Assembly (NCBI GenBank): GCA_902363135.1
Contig: CABIZF010000001.1
Coordinates: forward strand, 434,001-498,000
DNA from: Lachnospiraceae bacterium
GTDB taxonomy: Bacteria; Bacillota; Clostridia; Lachnospirales; Lachnospiraceae
Direction: 5' to 3'
Length of the DNA: 64,000 bases
The notes under the pieces are model-generated. The model had not been told where the DNA came from. It did no database searches and saw only the letters and a program-made list of their open reading frames with translations. The position numbers were made by a program, and so were the translations under genes. Positions 34,418 to 42,594 of the stretch are shown here, piece by piece (the stretch's first letter is position 1; the number at the start of each line of letters is the position of its first letter).

Positions 34418-35110
34418 TTGAAAAAATATTTATCCATTTTAAGAAACAGTCCATTTTTTAAAGGTCTTTCCGACAGCGAGATATTATCCATACTGCACTG
34501 TGTAAATGCAGTGACAATTTCCAGAAAACGGGATTCTTATATTTTCAGGGCAGGAGACGCTACGGAAGTGATGGGGCTTGTAGTGTCAGGCTGTGTCCTT
34601 GTTATTCAGGAAGATTTCTGGGGACATCGGAATATTCTGTCAAAATGCCATGTCGGCGATTTCTTTGGCGAGCCATATGCAGCAAGCCCGGGGGCTGTTT
34701 TAAATGTCAGTGTGGTAGCAGATGAGGATTGTGAGATCATTTTTTTAAACGTGCAAAGGCTTCTGGTTACCTGTCCGACTGCATGCGGGCATCATCAGAA
34801 GCTGATCCGTAACCTAGTCGGTGTCCTGGCAAACAAAATACTGATCCTGAACGATAAGATCACACATGTCGGTAAACGGACGACAAGGGATAAGCTGTTG
34901 TCTTACCTGTCGGCAGAATCCATCAGACATTCCTCTTTATCCTTTGATATTCCTTTTGACCGGCAACAGCTGGCGGATTATCTTTGTATTGACCGTGCGG
35001 CAATGTCTGCGGAGATATCAAAGCTGCAAAAAGAAGGTTTTATAAAAACAAACAGAAATCATTTTGAACTGACCGTTTGTAATGATACGGATCTGGAAAT
35101 AGAAATGTGA
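34418..35110 (+). CDS. Crp/Fnr family regulator, likely regulator of hcp (HcpR-like)
   Basis: A 230-residue transcription factor: cyclic-nucleotide-binding-type beta-barrel (about 15-125; YIFRAGDATEVMGLVVSGCV, HVGDFFGEPYA), long dimer helix, and C-terminal winged HTH (FDRQQLADYLCIDRAAMSAE). No Fnr-type N-terminal cysteine cluster is seen. AGGAGG at 34405-34410 is one base from ATG 34412 but seven from TTG 34418, so TTG is the likely start. Divergent placement beside hcp matches HcpR-type regulators that induce hcp under nitrosative stress; the assignment is from context. Confidence 0.87.
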   Translation: MKKYLSILRNSPFFKGLSDSEILSILHCVNAVTISRKRDSYIFRAGDATEVMGLVVSGCVLVIQEDFWGHRNILSKCHVGDFFGEPYAASPGAVLNVSVVADEDCEIIFLNVQRLLVTCPTACGHHQKLIRNLVGVLANKILILNDKITHVGKRTTRDKLLSYLSAESIRHSSLSFDIPFDRQQLADYLCIDRAAMSAEISKLQKEGFIKTNRNHFELTVCNDTDLEIEM

Positions 35111-35127
35111 CGTATAAATTCACATAT

Positions 35128-35568
35128 TCAGGTCTGGCCGACGCGTTGGCATTTTGGCACAACTGCCTTGTTCCGGGGAGGCCTGTTTCTGGCGCAGAGC
35201 ATTTTCTCATACAGCAGCCCGGTCGCAAACCAGAGCGGTGCATAGTCCAGCCGGATCACACCGCCGATTTGTAACGGGGCGTTGCTGTAGTCCCACGGGC
35301 AGCAGTCATACTTTTTTAAAAAGCTTCCTGAGACGTATTCAACTCCGAAAAATCCCGTCATATAGATCAGCCCGCGCAGCGGCATCCAACAGTCTTTCAG
35401 ACGATGCGAGAGCGGTCCGACCAGAGCGGCTGCACCGTAGATCGGAAACATGTGCAGCGAGGACACACCCGTGAGCTTCCGGTCATGGCGGAGCAGGGAC
35501 TGCAGTCCTGTCCAGAATATCTCCAGGCACCAGCCTGTCATCCCGCATTTAATAAAATCAGACTTCAT
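35128..35568 (-). CDS. Putative ABC-transporter type IV membrane protein (CmpB-like)
   Basis: A 146-residue membrane protein with about four helices. Motifs: GMTGWCLEIFWTGLQSLL, FPIYGAAALVGPL, GFFGVEYVSGSFLKKYDCCP and WDYSNAPLQIGGVIRLDYAP, the pattern of the small PF06541-type family called putative ABC-transporter type IV, whose function is unknown. ATG 35568 gives the usual N-terminus; the upstream ORF start has no better site. Convergent with the Crp/Fnr gene, with only 17 bases between stops. Confidence 0.7.
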   Translation of the reverse strand: MKSDFIKCGMTGWCLEIFWTGLQSLLRHDRKLTGVSSLHMFPIYGAAALVGPLSHRLKDCWMPLRGLIYMTGFFGVEYVSGSFLKKYDCCPWDYSNAPLQIGGVIRLDYAPLWFATGLLYEKMLCARNRPPRNKAVVPKCQRVGQT

Positions 35569-35774
35569 AAATATCCCTGAACCTTTCAAATAATGAATGA
35601 TGTAGATGGTATAAAATAGTACAGACAGATCATAGAAGATTCTTTCGATAAGGGTGTCCAGAAAAAAGAATTTTATCCGCTCAGATCATAACTTTCCAAC
35701 AAATTATACTAGTTACACATTTTTGCAGAAATCATCTTTGACCTGAATTCAGGCAAGCAATGAAGGCAAATTCT

Positions 35775-35849
35775 GTCAGCAGAAGCCCCGCAGCAAAGCT
35801 GCATGGATGAGTTGCGGAGATGGATTGCGAATATCTGCTTTGTCTTTGG
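35775..35849 (+). repeat. Partial branched repeat facing copy 4
   Basis: Contains GTCAGCAGA, GCAGCAAAGCTGC and the conserved end GGATTGCGAATATCTGCTTTG (read on the plus strand), resembling the tail of copy 1 (11313-11357). It faces the inverted copy 4 tail, whose matching end begins about 23 bases further on. The stretch 35590-35774 upstream is AT-rich and shows nothing recognisable. Confidence 0.65.
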
Positions 35850-35871
35850 CAGAATAATGGCAGTGATAGAG

Positions 35872-36078
35872 TCAAAGCGGATATTCGCAATCCGCTTCGC
35901 TACTTGTAGGATCACAAGGAATCTTCCCGCAAGCGGGCCCCTCCTTATGATATGTCATAACCGAATAGCTGCTTCGCAGCTTATCAGGAGTGGCTTGTAC
36001 CACTCCTGATACAAGCAAGTCCCAACCCACTGCTTATTGCTTTGCGCAATTGAAGCAGGGGACTTGCTTGATTCGGTT
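35872..36078 (-). repeat. Branched palindromic repeat, full copy 4 (inverted, junction identical to copy 1)
   Basis: On the minus strand the 120-base junction from AACCGAAT (36078-36071) to ATTCGGTT (35966-35959) is identical to 11123-11242. The tail continues with ATCATAAGG, CCCGC/GCGGG, AGTAGCGAAGC and ends GATTGCGAATATCCGCTTTG near 35872. Unlike copy 1, its tail lacks the extra CCCTG/CAGGG hairpin and matches copy 2. It lies just upstream of the promoter of the nitrogenase-like locus. Confidence 0.88.
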
Positions 36079-36105
36079 AAATGAGAAAAATATCAGAAAA
36101 AAGAG

Positions 36106-36135
36106 TTGACAATTCCTATGATTTCAGTGTAGAAT
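36106..36135 (+). promoter_or_regulatory. Strong promoter of the importer/nitrogenase-like operon
   Basis: Consensus TTGACA (36106-36111) and TAGAAT (36130-36135) with an 18-base spacer, about 75 bases before ATG 36211. Confidence 0.78.
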
Positions 36136-36143
36136 ACAGAAAG

Positions 36144-36159
36144 ATTAGCGCGGGCTAAT
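36144..36159 (+). promoter_or_regulatory. Palindromic operator at the likely transcription start
   Basis: ATTAGC (36144-36149), four bases, GCTAAT (36154-36159): a perfect six-base inverted repeat beginning nine bases after the -10 box, so it overlaps the expected start site. TTAGC/GCTAA half-sites recall DtxR/IdeR-type iron or manganese regulator sites. A repressor bound here would block the operon when metal is plentiful; the regulator identity is inference. Confidence 0.6.
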
Positions 36160-36210
36160 ATAAATAAGACATACCTAATTCACAACCACAACAACAGGAA
36201 GGACAGAGGA

Positions 36211-37353
36211 ATGAGAAAGAGATTACTTACGTTAGGCTGTACGGCAGCCCTGACACTGGCGTACTTTACAGCACCGACTGCACTGGCAGAGGAGAACACC
36301 GAGGCAAGCACAGAGGCGGAGAGCTACATCACAGTGACGGACATGAATGGAAGAGATGTTCAGGTGCCAACTGAGATCGACAGTGTGGTACTGACTGCAC
36401 TTCCGCTCCCAAGTATTTACGCGCTGACGGGCGCACCGATCGAGAATTTGAAAGGTGTGCATCCGGGTTCTACCAGTGCAATAGAGAATTCGGTCATGGC
36501 TGCGATGTATCCGGAACTGGTCGGGATTGCAGACAACTTCATTGAGGGTACCGAGATTAACGTAGAGGAGCTTTTAAAATTGGACCCAGATGTAGTCATT
36601 TACTGGGCCGAGTATGAGAATCAGTATGAAGCGCTCCAGTCCGTAGGCATCCCGGCGGTCGGTGTAAAAGGTGCAGAAGGCGGAGATGTCATCGCGACTT
36701 TAAGCACTTGGCTGGACATCATGGGACAGATGTTCGGAACAACCGGAAATACCGAGGGAGTTATCGAGTATGCAAATACAGTAAAACAGGAAGTGGCGGA
36801 CAAACTTGCAGATGTGACGGAAGAAGAGAAGCCGAAAGTGCTTTATCTTTACAACCACAGCAAGGAGCAGATCTCAGCATGCGGCTCAAACTTTTACGGC
36901 GGCTACTGGATCGAGTCGGCTGGTGGCATCAATGTCGGTGCAGAGCTGGATTCCTTTGCAGATGTCAATATGGAGCAGATCTATGAGTGGGATCCGGATA
37001 TCATTATCCTGACAACATTCACAGACACGATGCCGGATGACTTGTACAACAATACGATCGAGGGACAGGACTGGTCCAATGTATCCGCAGTTAAGAATGG
37101 CAAGGTATACAAGGAGCCGCTCGGCGTTTACCGCTGGTTCCCACCATCCGGAGATGCACCGCTGATGTTCAAATGGATGGCACAGACCCTTCATCCGGAG
37201 CTGTTTGATTACAATATGATTGATGAGATCACTCAGTATTATGAGCAGTTTTATGATTACACGCTGACAGAAGAGCAGGCACAGGGAATTTTGGATGCAC
37301 AGCCGGAAGCTGCGAAGGGATCTTCTTTCGGAAGCAGTGCGACGAGAAGCTGA
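36211..37353 (+). CDS. ABC transporter binding protein, iron-chelate/corrinoid type (FecB/BtuF-like)
   Basis: Extracellular receptor of a metal-chelate importer, 380 residues. A signal peptide (TLAYFTAPTALA, then EENTE) precedes a short acidic linker; the mature protein starts ITVTDMNGRDVQVPTEID, typical of class III (siderophore, haem, cobamide) binding proteins, and has LDPDVVIYWAEYE and the C-terminal YRWFPPSGDAPLMFKWMAQ region. No lipobox is seen, so anchoring is unclear. GGAAGGACAGAGG precedes ATG 36211. It is the first gene of a six-gene set ending with nitrogenase-like proteins. The ligand cannot be read from sequence; iron chelate, haem and cobamide are all possible. Confidence 0.88.
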   Translation: MRKRLLTLGCTAALTLAYFTAPTALAEENTEASTEAESYITVTDMNGRDVQVPTEIDSVVLTALPLPSIYALTGAPIENLKGVHPGSTSAIENSVMAAMYPELVGIADNFIEGTEINVEELLKLDPDVVIYWAEYENQYEALQSVGIPAVGVKGAEGGDVIATLSTWLDIMGQMFGTTGNTEGVIEYANTVKQEVADKLADVTEEEKPKVLYLYNHSKEQISACGSNFYGGYWIESAGGINVGAELDSFADVNMEQIYEWDPDIIILTTFTDTMPDDLYNNTIEGQDWSNVSAVKNGKVYKEPLGVYRWFPPSGDAPLMFKWMAQTLHPELFDYNMIDEITQYYEQFYDYTLTEEQAQGILDAQPEAAKGSSFGSSATRS

Positions 37354-37387
37354 TCATCCACAAAACAGAATTATCAGGATGAGACAT

Positions 37388-37467
37388 AAAAAGACTGGCA
37401 CCGTAATTTCCGCAAAGGCAGAGCCCGGATCGGCTCGCCTGAAGAGGAACGAGCCAGTCTTTTTGTA
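37388..37467 (+). terminator. Branched hairpin between binding protein and permease genes
   Basis: AAAAAGACTGGC (37388-37399) pairs with GCCAGTCTTTTT (37452-37463), enclosing a GAGCC/GGCTC stem. It ends in a T-run about 20 bases before the permease start. Probably a leaky terminator that keeps the binding protein in excess; regulated read-through is possible. Confidence 0.7.
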
Positions 37468-37485
37468 CGTCAGAAGGAGATTTAT

Positions 37486-38487
37486 ATGAGACAGAAAAAA
37501 TTTCCAGTCGTTATGGCAGTGGCTACATGTCTGCTTCTGTTACTTGTGCTTGTAGCTTTGTGTATCGGGCGTTATTCCATTTCTGCGGCGGAGGTGCTTC
37601 GCTACCTCTTCCTTGGGATTGAAGAAAATTCGATGCTCAAGACGGTGATGTGGAGTGTGCGGATTCCGCGGATTCTCATGGCACTGCTCGTAGGGGCAGG
37701 GCTGTCCGTTTCCGGTGTCAGCCTTCAAGCAATGTTTGGTAATCCACTTGTTAATGCACACATTCTGGGCGTTTCATACAGCGCCGGCTTTGGCGCGGCA
37801 CTTGGAATTCTGCTATTTTCCCGTTTTGCATATGTGGAAATCCTGGCGCTACTCTTTGGGTTTGTGGGGATGGCTCTGACCTATTTTCTGAGCCAGAAAA
37901 AGGGAAATACCGGGACACTGATGCTGGTGCTCTCCGGTGTGGTCGTGGGAGCCGTGTTTGAAGCGTTGACTTCCTTTATTAAATATGTGGCAGACCCGGA
38001 GGAAAAACTTCCGGCGATCACCTACTGGCTGATGGGAAGTCTGTCCGGGTCCTCAATGACCGACGTGTTCCGGGCACTTCCGATGGTTGGCATCGCCATT
38101 TTCGTACTCTGGCTGCTGCGCTGGCGGCTGAATGTTATCTCCCTCTCAGAAGATGAGGCGGCGTCGCTTGGAATCAACCTGAAATGGACGCGGATTCTCA
38201 TTATTCTGGCGACGACGGTGATCGCGGCGTCCACGGTGGCACTGTGCGGTGTCATTTCCTTTGTCGGACTGGCAGTTCCACATCTGACAAGAATGGTCGT
38301 CGGAAATGATCACAAGAAGCTGCTTCCATTAAGCATTCTGACTGGAGCTGGTTACATGGTTATCATTGATACGGCGGCGCGGAGCATCACGGCGGCAGAA
38401 ATTCCTCTGTCGATTCTAACCGCACTGATCGGGGCGCCTATTTTTGCGACGATGCTTCGCCGGACAGGAGGTGCATGGAATGCTTAA
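37486..38487 (+). CDS. FecCD-family ABC permease
   Basis: A 333-residue, ten-helix permease of the BtuC/FecCD fold. Family landmarks: RIPRILMALLVGAGLSVSG, LQAMFGNPLVNAHILGVSYS, GVVVGAVFEALTSFIKYVAD, the ATPase-docking EDEAASLGINLKWTRI region near residue 222, and CGVISFVGLAVPHLTRMVVG. AGAAGGAG precedes ATG 37486. The start of the ATPase gene lies inside its last codons, so the subunits are translated together. Confidence 0.95.
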   Translation: MRQKKFPVVMAVATCLLLLLVLVALCIGRYSISAAEVLRYLFLGIEENSMLKTVMWSVRIPRILMALLVGAGLSVSGVSLQAMFGNPLVNAHILGVSYSAGFGAALGILLFSRFAYVEILALLFGFVGMALTYFLSQKKGNTGTLMLVLSGVVVGAVFEALTSFIKYVADPEEKLPAITYWLMGSLSGSSMTDVFRALPMVGIAIFVLWLLRWRLNVISLSEDEAASLGINLKWTRILIILATTVIAASTVALCGVISFVGLAVPHLTRMVVGNDHKKLLPLSILTGAGYMVIIDTAARSITAAEIPLSILTALIGAPIFATMLRRTGGAWNA

Positions 38488-39259
38488 AGTGACAAATGCG
38501 GGGTTTGGATATGGAAACCGACCGCTTTTATTTTCAAAAGTCTCCTTTGAAGTAAAAGCAGGAGAGACACTGGCGATTCTCGGGCCAAATGGAATCGGAA
38601 AGACGACGCTTCTGCGCTGTGTCATGCGGTTTCTTGCGCTGAAAGAGGGAGAAATCGAGATTGATGGTGCGGGGGCGAAGCATATGAACCAGAAACGCTT
38701 CTGGCGCGATATCAGTTATGTGCCGCAGGCAAAGCAGCTGGTATTCGGATACCCGGCTGTGGATATGGTCGTGATGGGACTTTCTCAGAATATTTCGATC
38801 GGACGGACACCGCGGCGTGAGGACTATGACCGAGCCTATGCACTTTTGGAGAAGTTCGGGCTTGGAAGCATTGCAAACCAGTCCTGTAATACCTTAAGCG
38901 GCGGGCAGCTCCAGATGGTGTTGATCGCAAGAGCGCTGATCAAGGGGCCGGGACTTCTGATCATGGATGAGCCGGAGTCAAATCTGGACATGAAAAATCA
39001 GCTGATCGTTTTAAATACAATTGAGCGGCTGGCGGCATCAAATCTGGCGGTCGTCATTAATACTCATTATCCGGAGCATGCACTGCGCTGTGCACATAAG
39101 ACGCTTCTGATGGGAAAAGAAGGATACCTGTTCGGGGATACGAGAGAGGTGATTACCGAAGACCATATCCGAGAGTATTTTGAGATCGATTCACAGATTA
39201 AGCAGATAGAAAAGAAAGGAAGACGGTATGATAGCATCATTCCGATTGACGTACTTTAG
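38480..39259 (+). CDS. ABC transporter ATPase (FecE/BtuD type)
   Basis: A 259-residue ATPase with Walker A GPNGIGKTTL near residue 35, signature LSGGQLQMV, Walker B LLIMDEPESNLD and H-loop VINTHYPEH. The D-loop reads ESNLD rather than the usual TSHLD. The start ATG 38480 overlaps the permease by eight bases with CAGGAGG upstream; the longer frame from 38444 is inside the permease. The NifH-like gene begins nine bases after its stop, so all are one transcription unit. Confidence 0.95.
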   Translation: MLKVTNAGFGYGNRPLLFSKVSFEVKAGETLAILGPNGIGKTTLLRCVMRFLALKEGEIEIDGAGAKHMNQKRFWRDISYVPQAKQLVFGYPAVDMVVMGLSQNISIGRTPRREDYDRAYALLEKFGLGSIANQSCNTLSGGQLQMVLIARALIKGPGLLIMDEPESNLDMKNQLIVLNTIERLAASNLAVVINTHYPEHALRCAHKTLLMGKEGYLFGDTREVITEDHIREYFEIDSQIKQIEKKGRRYDSIIPIDVL

Positions 39260-39268
39260 GAGAGAACG

Positions 39269-40033
39269 ATGAAAAAGATAGCGATTTATGGAAAAGGTGG
39301 GATCGGGAAATCGACAACCGCTTCAAATCTCACAGCGGCGCTGGCATGTCAGGGCTACAGGGTTATGCAGATCGGGTGCGACCCGAAGGCGGATTCGACA
39401 AAAAATTTGGTCGGAGGAAAACGGATCACCACCGTGCTGGATCAGATGAAGGCAAAAGGAGATGCACTGACACTTGGTGATATTACTTTTCAAGGGTTTC
39501 ATGGCTGCATCTGCACAGAAGCCGGCGGCCCGACACCCGGAATCGGTTGCGCCGGTCGGGGCATTATCACGGCTTTTGAGCAGCTGGAGCAACTGCAGGC
39601 ATATGAACATTATCAGCCGGACATTGTCATTTATGATGTGTTGGGTGATGTCGTCTGCGGCGGTTTTGCAATGCCGCTACGCGGGGGGTATGCCGATGAT
39701 GTGCTGGTGGTGACATCCGGAGAGATGATGTCGCTCTATGCAGCGTCGAACATCAGTCAGGCGATCCGGAATTTTGGGCGGCGTGGCTATGCGAAAATGT
39801 CAGGTCTGATTCTGAATTCCCGCAATGTGACAAAGGAACTGGAATTGGTGTCGCAGGCGGCAGAAGAGATGGGGACGAAGATCATAAAAGTAATGCCGCG
39901 TTCGGATACCGTCTGGAAGGCAGAGGAGCAGGGAAAGACGACCGTGGAGGCATTTCCAGACAGCGAGATGGCAGCGGAGTACATGGACTTGGCTCGGATC
40001 GTGAGGGAGGTGTGTCAGATTGAAGCTGTGTAA
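39269..40033 (+). CDS. NifH-like nitrogenase reductase family protein
   Basis: An ATP-dependent iron protein, 254 residues, shorter than true NifH (about 270-295) mainly at the C-terminus. P-loop [10 protein letters not shown] is at residues 8-17, switch-type GCDPKADST at 36-44. The two cysteines that hold the bridging 4Fe-4S cluster of the homodimer are both present: Cys94 in GIGCAGRGI and Cys130 in [21 protein letters not shown] precedes ATG 39269. It should hydrolyse ATP to deliver low-potential electrons to the two component-1-like proteins encoded next. Closest in kind to the non-nitrogen-fixing group of NifH homologues; the acceptor substrate is unknown. Confidence 0.93.
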   Translation: MKKIAIYGKGGIGKSTTASNLTAALACQGYRVMQIGCDPKADSTKNLVGGKRITTVLDQMKAKGDALTLGDITFQGFHGCICTEAGGPTPGIGCAGRGIITAFEQLEQLQAYEHYQPDIVIYDVLGDVVCGGFAMPLRGGYADDVLVVTSGEMMSLYAASNISQAIRNFGRRGYAKMSGLILNSRNVTKELELVSQAAEEMGTKIIKVMPRSDTVWKAEEQGKTTVEAFPDSEMAAEYMDLARIVREVCQIEAV

Positions 40034-41321
40034 ATACGAACAGCTCCGGTATATCTGCCCCGGAAACGGTGGCTGGGGAATGGTGCGGATCGCAATGATG
40101 ATCCCGGAATCCTATGAGCTCTTTATCAGCCCGGCGGCCTGTGGGCGTCATGGCGCACTGGGTGCGGTGCAGCACGGGATCAAGGACCGGCTGTCCTACT
40201 ATTTTGTGGATGAAAAAGATATCATTGAGGGGTACGATGCGGCGGTGATGGACGCGGCGGGGAAACTGCTTGCGTGCCTTGAAACAAGAGGGAAGAAGCC
40301 TCGGGTACTGATTTTATTTGTAACCTGCATTGATGATCTGATCGGGACGGACAATGACGCGGTAGCCTGGGAGCTGGAGCGTAGATATCCGGACACGTAT
40401 TTTATTTTCTGCCATATGAATCCGATCACCGATGACCGGCCGGATTCTCCGATGGTATCGATCCATAAGAGCATTTATCAGCTCCTTGGGAGACTCGGGG
40501 ATGACACAGAGGATAACGGAGTCAATTGCATTGGCAATCTGGCGCAGTTTCATCCCTCTTGTGAGTTTTATCAGATCGCTGCGCTTTTAGGGCTTGCGCC
40601 CGTCCGGCACATTCATGCATGTGAGACATTTACTGCATTTGAGGAGATGACAAAAAGCTGCTGCAGCGCCGTATTTTTCTCGACAGCAATGCCTGCGGCC
40701 AGACTGCTTGAGACATCCTGCGGCCAGTCGGCGATTCCGATGTATTACAGCTATGATCCGGATACGATACAGGAAACATATTGCAGATTTGCTGAAAAAA
40801 CGGCAGAGCTGACGGGGATGCCGGTTCCAGATACATTTTATGAGCTGATAAAAAGCTGCCGGTCGCGGCTTAAAAAGAAGGCGGAACAGGTGCGGCAAAG
40901 GCTGTGCGGACGCCCGGTGGGCGTGGATGATTTTGCCTGTGCGTCTCCATTTGAGGTGGCAAAATTTCTGATGGATTGCGGGATTTTTGTAAAATATATC
41001 GGCTACCGGGAGGCTCCGAGCGAGGAGGCCTGTGTGGAAGAACTGAAGGAGCGGGAGCCGGAGCTGGAAATCATTTCACTGCTTGATTACCATTTGCCGG
41101 GAATGACCGGGAGACGAGAACTGTCGGCAGAGGCGGATCTGATCTGCATCGGCGTAGATCTGGCCTATGTCTTACGTGCCCGCTATGTGGCGGATCTCTT
41201 TTTTGACGAGGGCAATTATGGATTTTATGGACTAGAAGTAGTGCTGGATAGACTGGCTGCGGCGGCAGAACAGGAGGCAGATCTGCAGGAGCTGATCGAA
41301 AAGCACGGATTGGTGGTGTGA
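40020..41321 (+). CDS. Nitrogenase component-1-like protein (NifD-like)
   Basis: A 433-residue member of the NifD/NifK/BchN/BchB superfamily. Cys13 (YICPGNGG), Cys41 ([10 protein letters not shown]) and Cys103 ([13 protein letters not shown]) have spacings of 27 and 61 residues, close to the P-cluster ligands of NifD (62, 88, 154). The C-terminal MoFe-cofactor Cys and His of NifD are not apparent. TTG 40020 with GGGAGG upstream overlaps the NifH-like gene by 14 bases, so synthesis is coupled. Presumably it forms a complex with the next gene product that receives electrons from the NifH-like protein. Function unknown. Confidence 0.88.
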   Translation: MKLCKYEQLRYICPGNGGWGMVRIAMMIPESYELFISPAACGRHGALGAVQHGIKDRLSYYFVDEKDIIEGYDAAVMDAAGKLLACLETRGKKPRVLILFVTCIDDLIGTDNDAVAWELERRYPDTYFIFCHMNPITDDRPDSPMVSIHKSIYQLLGRLGDDTEDNGVNCIGNLAQFHPSCEFYQIAALLGLAPVRHIHACETFTAFEEMTKSCCSAVFFSTAMPAARLLETSCGQSAIPMYYSYDPDTIQETYCRFAEKTAELTGMPVPDTFYELIKSCRSRLKKKAEQVRQRLCGRPVGVDDFACASPFEVAKFLMDCGIFVKYIGYREAPSEEACVEELKEREPELEIISLLDYHLPGMTGRRELSAEADLICIGVDLAYVLRARYVADLFFDEGNYGFYGLEVVLDRLAAAAEQEADLQELIEKHGLVV

Positions 41322-41323
41322 TA

Positions 41324-42487
41324 ATGGGAAGATTCAGTTTTTGCCTGCCGCCGTTTGCACCGGACTATTCCGGAGTGTGCGGGGCGCTGTTTTCGCTGGG
41401 CGGCATGATTGTCATCCATGATGCGGCTGGCTGTACCGGAAATTATATCAATTATGATGAGCCGCGCTGGTATGATGGAGGCTCAATGGTTTACTGTTCC
41501 GGACTGCGGGAATTGGATGCAGTACTTGGAAATGATGAAAAATTTATCCGAAATATCTGCGAGGCGGCAAAAGAAATGCATCCAAACTTTATTGCACTGG
41601 TCGGAAGCCCGGTGCCGATGGTGATCGGTACGGATCTCGCAGGAATGGCAGCATGGATCGAGGATGAGACGGGGATTCCAGCATTTGGCTTTTCGACGAC
41701 TGGACTGGGGCTATATCCTTCCGGGGCGTTTTTGGCCGGGAAGACGATGCTGAAGCATGCTATGAAAACAGAAAAAAGGCAGGCAGAAAAAGCAGGCATG
41801 AATATTTTGGGTGATCTGCCACTTGATTTTGCCGGGACAGATTTTATGGAACGGTTCAGGATACAGGTACAGGAGCTTGGCATCCAGATTCGTGCGTCCT
41901 TGTTCGATCGGGCGGATATGAGTCAGATAGATCAGATTTTTTCTGCTAGGTGGAATACGGCGGTCAGCTATAGTGGCGCACTGCTCGGAGCATGGCTGTG
42001 TCGGACTCAAAACATGCCGTGTGTGACCGGATTTTCGATGAGTGCGGCTACGGTGGAACACTGGAGAGCGTTTGCACAGGAGCATGCAGATCATGACGTC
42101 GCGGCCTGGGGCGCACAGGAAGAGCTGTGCGGCCAAAAAGATGGAATCCTGATTCTCGGAGACCAGATCATAGCAAACAGCCTGCGGGCGGAGATTTATT
42201 ACGTGACCGGGAAATGCAGCTGTGTCGGGCTTCCGTTTGGAGCGCAGGCAGAGAGCCTTGGAGCAGGCGATCGAATACTGAAAAACGAGGAGCAGATTCA
42301 GAAAGCAGTCAATGATCCCGAGATTACCGTCGTGATCGGCGATCCACTGTATCGGCAGCTTTTAGACGAACCGGAGAAAAAAAGGTTTCTCCCGGTGTTG
42401 CATTATGCAGTTTCTAGTAAGGTAGGGCCGGGCCTTTGTTCGGATGGTGGAAAAATAATCGAAGAAATCATAGTAGAATTATCATAA
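41324..42487 (+). CDS. Nitrogenase component-1-like protein (NifK-like)
   Basis: A 387-residue partner subunit. The N-terminus has Cys7, Cys19 and Cys37 (FCLPPFAPDYSGVCGALF, then AAGCTGNY), matching two of the NifK P-cluster positions. The third NifK position is lost: where NifK has TTCMAEVIGDD this protein reads GSPVPMVIGTD. So the shared cluster must be held by fewer cysteines or be a 4Fe-4S type as in the tetrapyrrole reductases. ATG 41324 lies three bases after the upstream stop; GTG 41318 is an alternative. Last gene of the unit; a terminator follows. Confidence 0.87.
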   Translation: MGRFSFCLPPFAPDYSGVCGALFSLGGMIVIHDAAGCTGNYINYDEPRWYDGGSMVYCSGLRELDAVLGNDEKFIRNICEAAKEMHPNFIALVGSPVPMVIGTDLAGMAAWIEDETGIPAFGFSTTGLGLYPSGAFLAGKTMLKHAMKTEKRQAEKAGMNILGDLPLDFAGTDFMERFRIQVQELGIQIRASLFDRADMSQIDQIFSARWNTAVSYSGALLGAWLCRTQNMPCVTGFSMSAATVEHWRAFAQEHADHDVAAWGAQEELCGQKDGILILGDQIIANSLRAEIYYVTGKCSCVGLPFGAQAESLGAGDRILKNEEQIQKAVNDPEITVVIGDPLYRQLLDEPEKKRFLPVLHYAVSSKVGPGLCSDGGKIIEEIIVELS

Positions 42488-42502
42488 ATAGTGTTATGAC
42501 AG

Positions 42503-42533
42503 AAATAGCCAGGCAGAAGGAGCCTGGCTATTT
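42503..42533 (+). terminator. Terminator of the nitrogenase-like operon
   Basis: AAATAGCCAGGC (42503-42514) and GCCTGGCTATTT (42522-42533) form 12 perfect pairs; the run of T is short. Confidence 0.8.
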
Positions 42534-42559
42534 GCAGTTGGCCAAATGTGTGCTATAAT
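42532..42559 (+). promoter_or_regulatory. pheA promoter
   Basis: TTGCAG (42532-42537) and TATAAT (42554-42559), 16 bases apart, about 36 bases before ATG 42595. No T-box or attenuator leader fits in the remaining space. Confidence 0.6.
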
Positions 42560-42594
42560 CGTTTGCAGAGAAAAGAAAAAATGGAGAACAACAG

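Noticed and set aside
39269..42487. Nitrogen-fixation operon
   Set aside because: No nifB, nifE/N or other cofactor genes, NifD cofactor ligands not apparent and a NifK cysteine missing; a nitrogenase-like reductase is the supportable call.
42488..42594. T-box or attenuator ahead of pheA
   Set aside because: Only a terminator of the upstream operon and a compact promoter fit; no T-box sequence or second hairpin is present.
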